Assembly: GCA_021432635.1 (NCBI GenBank)
Contig: MU270031.1
Span: 436,118-500,117, forward strand
Reading direction: 5' to 3'
DNA from: Thozetella sp. PMI_491
Taxonomy: Eukaryota; Ascomycota; Sordariomycetes; Chaetosphaeriales; Chaetosphaeriaceae
DNA length: 64,000 nucleotides
Shown: piece after piece, positions 57,753 through 64,000 of the stretch
Numbering within the stretch: the first letter of the stretch is position 1
Layout of the letters: every line of letters starts with the position of its first letter
Position numbers and translations under genes: made by a program
Notes under the pieces: model-generated
The model's input: only the letters and a program-made list of their open reading frames with translations
The model's database searches: none
Told to the model about the DNA's origin: nothing

Positions 57753-59045
57753 TGCTCTAGTATTATAACAAAAAAAGAAAACTTTACAAAAAGAAGGATG
57801 GAAAGAGGCCGGTACGAAGAAGAGTGGCTGAGGTTGACGGGTTCGGCGCCCGACTGTGGATGATGTAGGAAGGTCCTCTAGCTGTTCGGTAGCCCGGCTC
57901 GAGCTCGCGAGGAAAAAAAAATTGGCCGTTTGCTGGCGCGTTTTCCCGAAGGGCACGGACGAATTGGACTTTGCGGCCTCAGGCGACATTTTGGAGAAAC
58001 GACAACATCGGGTGGAGCCATACATAGTATGTAGCTGTGGGCCAGTTCAGGTGTCATGCAGGCGTGGGAATGATTTAGAAGATAATCCCAACTTGCAACT
58101 CCACCTTTTGCCGCTTTGGGTAGGATGCTCGATGCCCAGTCATAGACAATTTATTATAGAGCCGCCTTATACCAATTGATCGATTCGATGTACCTAGGTA
58201 TGTAGTAATGTAGTACAAAAAACAAACAGGCCAAATACTTCTCTTGACTAGGAAACTTAAATTGCATAGACATAGGTGTTAAACGGACGGTTCCGCTACA
58301 TGTGTCTCCTGTCTCACCTGCTGCTGGCTTAGACACATCGCAGGAAACCCTCTAGCTACATGAAATTCTTTCATTGCGGAGCCGTTTGGGACTTCGCTCT
58401 GGTCCCCTCAGAGCAGTGCATTTGTAATCAGACATCCTCACGGGCTGGGCACGAAACCACCTGCACTGTCACTCGAGAAGACTGCCTCCTTGATATTCAT
58501 TTTTGAATAGTTCGCTGGTCCAGTATATGCATTGCTTGATCAGGCAAGCCTCGCTATATTCGCCCGGATCTATAGCGCTCGATTGAGCAAATAGTGGCCG
58601 AAATAGCTGCACCTTCTGCTCTTTTAGACCGATGTTGAAGAAGGTGGGGGGCTCCATCCATACTCAGTCTACCCTGGTGCCACCTATCGCTGGAATTCGG
58701 CGTCGCGCCTTATTTCGTTAGCAGCCTTAAACCAGTGCAAAGGAGGCAGGGAGAACGTAAAGGACTGTACGCACCCACCGTCGGGGCCATCCTTTGGCCC
58801 TGACCTCTCCCCATCAATCATCTCTAGCTCTTCGTCGGGCGGAGAAGGACTGCAGGTTTCAGCATGGTCCTTCAGTGCTCTCTGTGCCGAAACTACAGAG
58901 AGGAACCAGAGGAACCGAGTACCTAGGCAAGGTTGCGGGGGAGGTTGTGGGTCTAGCAATGGTGCCATATCCTCCTTATTGCCTATCGCTCACGGCGGCC
59001 TCTCCGACCTTATCTGCGTGAGCAAGCCCCAGGAAGTCAACCAAG
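57753..59045. other. Divergent intergenic region
   Basis: Promoters of TOM70 (-) and the aminotransferase (+). It contains the palindrome TACCTAGGTA at 58191-58200. Minus-strand frames at 58469-58657 and 58684-58968 lack motifs. No gene called. Confidence 0.5.
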
Positions 59046-60471
59046 ATGATAATACAAACCTCTCCATATGAAGAGCACATCAACCTGAAGGGCGGCTGGC
59101 CCACGCCTCGGCTACATCCAGTAGACGCTTTGGCATCGGCCTCGGCCTCTCTGTTTGCCTCGTCGCACATCGCAGAGCAGCTGCGCTACGGCCCCGGCCT
59201 TGGCACCCCTGAACTGCGACGGAACCTCGCCGCGTGGCTCACTGACTTCTACAGACCTGCAGCCGGATCTATTGCACCCGAGCGTATTGGGGTCACTAAT
59301 GGCGCCTCGAATGGTCTAGCCACAGTCCTTCAGAAGTACACGGATCCAGCCTTCACACGAGCCGTATGGATGGTTGAGCCGACATACTTCCTGGCATGCC
59401 CCATCTTTCGCGATGCCGGACTCGGGAGCAGAATCCGGGGCGTACCAGAAGACAAGGAAGGAGTGAATCTCGCGGCCCTCGAGCAGAGAATGCAGGCAGT
59501 TGACAAGGAGTGGGAAGCCAGGAGCGGTGCTGAGTATTACGGAGTGCCCAGCAAAACCACCTCCAACGGGTACCCCAAGCTATACCGCCACGTTGTGTAC
59601 ATGGTTCCGACCTTTTCAAACCCCAGTGGCAAGACGATGTCGGTGCTAAACCGCCGGAGGCTGGTCGAGCTCGCCCGGACGTTCGATGTGCTTCTAGTGA
59701 CGGATGATGTTTACGACTTCCTCCGGTGGCCAGTACGAAAGGATGCTCCTGCCGAAAGCCTCGGTCCTTGCCCACCTCGACTCGTCGATATTGACCGCGA
59801 GTTGGAAGGTGGTTCTTACTGGGGGAACTCGGTAAGCAACGGCTCCTTCTCCAAGATCGTGGCTCCCGGAGTCCGAGTTGGGTGGCTAGAAGGCAGCATT
59901 GCCTTCGTTAATGGTCTCGTGACGGTGTAGGTGGCTCTGGTCTTGATTCTCCTACCAATTATAAATTTTAACTGTGACAAGAGGCGCAACGAGCTCCGGA
60001 GGGAACCAGGCCCACATGGCCTCTCTGCTGATCGATGGACTGCTGTCCAGCGGTGCCTTGAAGCGGCACATTCGAGACGTGCTCATTCCCGAGTACAGAA
60101 GACGATACTATGCCATGACTGAAGCAATCAAGGTGCATCTTTGCCCCCTTGGAGTCAAGATCGTTGCAGACCCAGTCGCAGAGGGGGGAGAAGAAGCCGG
60201 AGGCTTCTTTCTGTATCTCAGCTTCGATCAGACCTTGCCGGACGGAGCCGAGATCGCCAAGGTAGCTCTCAAAAGATACAACCTACGGGTTGCCCCTGGT
60301 AACATATTTTCTGTTCCCGACGATCCTGCGAGCGATGGCTGGGCCAGGGAGACCTACGGTCGTGGGGCCCGGTTGTGCTGGGCATGGCATGAGGAAGACA
60401 CCTTAGTTGAGGGTATCGTGCGACTTGCCTGGGCCGTCAGGGAGGCAAGAGGCGAGGCGAGGCGAGAGTAG
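59046..60471 (+). CDS. Class I/II PLP aminotransferase (yeast YER152C-like)
   Basis: Two exons, 59046-59926 and 59982-60471, give 456 aa. Fold-type I motifs are LRYGPGLGTPELRRNLAAWL, VTNGASNGLATVLQ, VWMVEPTYFLA, YMVPTFSNPSGKTMS, VTDDVYDFLRW, and the PLP-lysine segment SNGSFSKIVAPGVRVGW with Lys270. The 55-bp intron uses donor GTAGGT and acceptor CAAG. It restores VTVGATSSGGNQAHMAS, and without it the frame stops at 59930. Yeast YER152C has 2-aminoadipate aminotransferase activity, and other relatives act on aromatic or small amino acids, so the substrate is uncertain. A same-strand ADC-lyase-like gene follows 446 bp on. Confidence 0.88.
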
Positions 60472-60917
60472 CATGTATAGATATGCCGATCTCATCTGGG
60501 GCCGACGCTACGAGGAGAGGTGAACTATCGACGAGGCCAAACATTGTCCCGGTACGACGCCTTTGACGAAGTTTGCCCTTGATCCCATATCTCAGCAACC
60601 GCCTTCATAATCTAGCGAACGATACCAACTCACGTATCCCGAGGGTAATTACCAACTAGCCGCCATAAAGCAACCAGCCAAACCGAAATTTCTCATTAGC
60701 TAGCAAATAATCGTCGATGTACTCTTTTTCTCTCCTCTTGACCTCGCATACTTGATTTACTTGATTCCCTTGCGCCTAGCGGTAGTCATCCCCCTCTCCC
60801 CACAATAACCCCAACCCTTACATATCATCACTAGCTAGTGGCCGTTACAGCGATATCGCTGGTTGTAAATGCACAGCATTCGATTCATCTCCCCGTTGAG
60901 ACCGACGATCTGCTAAA
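60472..60917. other. Intergenic between two PLP-enzyme genes
   Basis: 3' flank of the class I aminotransferase and promoter of the class IV gene. No gene seen. Confidence 0.5.
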
Positions 60918-61814
60918 ATGGCAACCAACTTCGAACTATTTACAGCCTTACGCTTCGACCCATCACTGGCAAGCGCCACAAGCGACGACTTCAACTATGT
61001 CGGATGGAACCATCAAAATGCCTCACCTCTCTACATGCTGGACTTCCACCGGGATCGGATTCTGAGAGCAGCGCTGCATTGGAACTGGATAAAGGCTGTT
61101 GAGCTGCTGGATGGTGAGGCTGGTCTGAAGAGACTAGCAGATCTTATCATCTCTACTATTGGCCCAGAGGAGACGACGCCGCAGCGAGTGAAGGTGGTTG
61201 TCTCGCAAGACGGTGCCGTGCAGGTGGAATTCTCGCCAGTGCCCCAGGTCCCTCTCGTGAACCTCTTTCCCGAAGCGCTCCTAGAGCCAGGGAAGTTGGA
61301 AGGCAGCGAGCAGGCTTTGCAGTTGCCACGCGAGGAGCCCGAGTATGCGGTCATTTTGGACGGTCACCAGACGGCCAAGTCGGAGTATACCCACTTCAAA
61401 ACCACCAAACGGGACATGTATGACACGGCAATGCAAAGGGCAGCCCTCAGTCTTACTGATAAGGCAGAGGTTCTGCTCGTCAACAGCTCGGACGGCTCCA
61501 TTATGGAGGGCAGTCGGACGACACCCTACCTTTGGAGGACCGGACGGTGGGTTACGCCGCCTGTCAGCCCTCGGTTTGGCCTGCATGACAGCGGTGGCCA
61601 AGATGGCACGACAAGGAGGTGGGCTCTGGAAAGGTGCGGCCCTCTCTCCCTTCTCCTTCCCCCTTCCACCAAGCACTGATCTTATACTACTACCTTGACC
61701 AGGGCTATCGCAGTTGAAGAAGAGATCAAAGCCGACTCGCTTGTGGATGGAGAGGAATGTTGGGTCAGCAATGGCGTAAGGGGGTTTATATTTGGTAGAA
61801 TCAAGTTGACGTAG
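60918..61814 (+). CDS. Aminodeoxychorismate lyase-like PLP class IV enzyme
   Basis: Two exons, 60918-61633 and 61703-61814, give 275 aa. The fold-type IV pattern includes FELFTALRFDP, YMLDFHRDRILRAALHW, VKVVVSQDGAV, and the PLP-lysine region YTHFKTTKRDMYDTAM. Then VLLVNSSDGSIMEGSRTTPYLW and RWVTPPVS...GGQDGTTRRWALER follow, and after the intron EECWVSNGVRGFIFGRI. This order fits Abz2-type 4-amino-4-deoxychorismate lyase, which makes p-aminobenzoate for folate in the cytosol. D-amino-acid or branched-chain relatives are alternatives. The 69-bp intron (GTGCGG...GACCAG) avoids a frame that drifts into low-complexity Leu/Pro. Confidence 0.85.
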
Positions 61815-64000
61815 ATAAGCGCACGAAACCCGCAGTCGCGTATCTTCGAGCCTTCGGCTAGTTGTGTGGCACTTTCGCCAGGCTACGTGGATGGAGCCAC
61901 TTTGTTAGACTGCAGTAGAAGAGGACCTCTATTCTAGCATAGCCCGATCCCTGCGCAGCCGGGCGATGAGACATAATCATCTACCCCCACGGTCTCGTCA
62001 GCCCAGCAAGGAGCAATACAATCTACATGATGCTTCTTCTGCCGCTTCTCAGACCGGTAATCAAAGCGTGTTCCCGAGCCGAAAGATTCAGGGGAACGGG
62101 TTACTGCGGTCAACACACAGCTACAGAATTTCCTGTTACGTAGAAGCGAAGGAACAGGGTTGGCCATTTGTCTAGTCTCGTGTTTCTGCCCTCCACTTCC
62201 TTGCTATCGACCCGGTTGCAGGCCAACGGGATGTGGCGGTAGCAGTGCAGCAGCAGATCAGCAGATCGGATGCCGGTCCTCACCATGGACGTGGCAATCA
62301 CTTGCCCAGGTCCAAGCCAAGCAGAAAAGCAACGTCAAGGGAGGTGCCACATTCCCGGCATTTGACTGACTTGAGAAAAGATAATAGAGACAAGAGGCTC
62401 GAGGTCAGAACCGTGGACGATGACCGCACCAGGATCGATTTTCTTGGCAGCAGATCAATGCGGGCGGACCCTGGCGGCCACGAGCTGCAGGAAAGCCTGG
62501 GATGTCTGCACCCTGGCCCCCGACTAGCGAGGGGACCCCGGGTTCTGGGGTGGGCGGCACCGGTCCATTGATGGCGTGGCCCTCCCGGCTCCTTTACATC
62601 ATCGTCACACAGGCGTTACCTTGCCATGAGCTAGAGAACGAAACATGATGTCCGGCAAGATATCAAGGTGCTCAAACAGGTCCGACCTACCACAACGTGA
62701 CACCTATTTGGCTTCGGATTGATCAAGGACGGAACCTGCAGAGGTAGATGTACTACCAAGGCACCAATGCCGGATCGCCAACGGTGGTAGGCTGAACACG
62801 CATCATCGTACGGAGAGGCTCGCGTGGAGTGGTTGAACGTGGCACCGGGGCCTGTCTTGCCCCTAAGCTGCGCCTGCACAGCGCATATTGACGTACCGCT
62901 CGTGCCCCGATCACGCACGCGGCCAATTTATTCCCCATGCTAAGGGGGGTTGAGCAGTCTGATAAGCTTTGGGTCTAGATTACAGGCTCGCATGGAGGAT
63001 TGAGGAGTACATAGCATTGCTTGAGGAGGGAGGGGGCAGCAGACCAACGCGCCACGGCCACAGCCGACGAGAGGACGTTTGCTATCGGGATGCAAGACCT
63101 CAGCCGCAGTAGATTGAGCTGTGCCCGGGCTAGGAAGGGGGAAGGGGGAGGAAAGTAAAGATCGTGAAGGAGGTGGGAGCTAAGAGAGCCTCCCGGCTTG
63201 GCTTCGACCCGAGTAATGCCCAGGTGCGCATTGCGGACACAACCCCAGCAGCCCCCCAACCCATCCTTCCATCCCGCAAAAGGTAGGCCGCCTCGCTTCC
63301 GACTATAGCTGGAAGGGGCTTAGGAACCTGGTAGCTTCCCAAGCAAGCAAGCAAGCTCCAATAAAAACCCGCAAACCAACATGGAAGTCGCAGTCCGGCA
63401 TGCACGACCAGTGGCACTTGGCCGACACGCCATGACGACAAGCTAAAACAGCAAGCAATCACGGCGCCCGCATGGACTCTGGCATGTGCGTTTCGTCACT
63501 AGTCTGACTGGATCCCTCAACCCCTGGGGCTGCAAGGAGCGACTATAGGTAGCTCTGGCCGGGGTGGAGGGGAGCTTTTTACGTGGTTGGCACTTGCCCC
63601 TCCTTCACGCCCGCCCACTATCCCACTACGGGCGGCTGTGTCCAAGCTCCATCCCAAGTCCGCCGGCGCGGCCCAGACGCTTCCTCCCCCGTTCATGTCG
63701 CCTCATGTCGCCTCCTCAAACCGAGGGTTGCGCATTGCCAACGCTCCCTGGGCTGGCTGAAGTTTCTAGCTTCGGCTTCGGTCCTTTCTGCGCCATTGGA
63801 AGGTGTGACGGTGTCCTCTACTAGGGTTGGTCGACGTGTGAGCTGAGGCTGTACGGGTTGCCTCTTGCACATCCCAATCCTGTCACCCCTCCATTAGAAA
63901 CGGAAACAAAAGCTACCTTGGGGCTTGCACATGCCCCGTCCATCCCACCCTCCCGCCATCCCGCCATCCTAGCCTCACTCCCTGCTTCCCCCCTTTCCAT
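61815..64000. other. Gene-poor right end of the window
   Basis: About 2.2 kb with short frames only and no family motif. It holds an AAGC run at 63341-63356. A gene starting beyond 64000 may have its promoter here, since the last 150 bp is pyrimidine-rich. Confidence 0.5.

Overview
The window is nuclear DNA of a filamentous ascomycete (Pezizomycotina). It most resembles a Sordariomycete, but I cannot name the species. The evidence is short spliceosomal introns (mostly 50-80 bp, GTRNGT donors, CTRAC-like branch sites), monocistronic genes on both strands with CT-rich leaders, moderately high GC, and fungus-specific families: a DFG5/DCW1 GH76 mannanase, a FluG-type amidohydrolase/glutamine synthetase fusion, and a DHA2 MFS transporter.

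Layout. 1-13.6 kb: the right end of an inverted-repeat element at the window edge, GH76 GPI mannanase (-), FluG-like protein (+), DsbA-fold protein (-), Erv41 (+), a SAM methyltransferase (-), then a degenerate element of about 1 kb with terminal inverted repeats and an RNase H-like relic. 13.6-22.6 kb: a small conserved protein (+), the Rae1/Gle2 mRNA export factor (-), a structured RNA gene that I read as RNase MRP RNA (+), and ethanolamine-phosphate cytidylyltransferase (-). 22.6-37 kb: two fungal proteins of unknown function, branched-chain aminotransferase with Gcn4/CPC1-type sites upstream, a coiled-coil protein, and a peroxiredoxin-like protein. 37-54.6 kb: FGAM synthase in 13 exons with one GC-AG intron (+), an MFS transporter (+), Imp4 in 7 exons (-), the Upf1 helicase (+), and a plasma-membrane syntaxin (+). 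54.6-64 kb: Tom70 (-), a class I aminotransferase (+), an ADC-lyase-like class IV PLP enzyme (+), and about 2.2 kb with no gene I can recognise.

Most genes are unlinked housekeeping functions: ER-Golgi traffic, mRNA export and decay, rRNA processing, purine, branched-chain amino acid and phospholipid synthesis, and mitochondrial import. There is no evident secondary-metabolite cluster. The least expected items are the MRP RNA gene, which also sits near an Imp4 gene of the same rRNA-processing theme, and the inverted-repeat element carrying a decayed RNase H-like frame. Exon boundaries were placed by hand from splice signals and reading-frame continuity.
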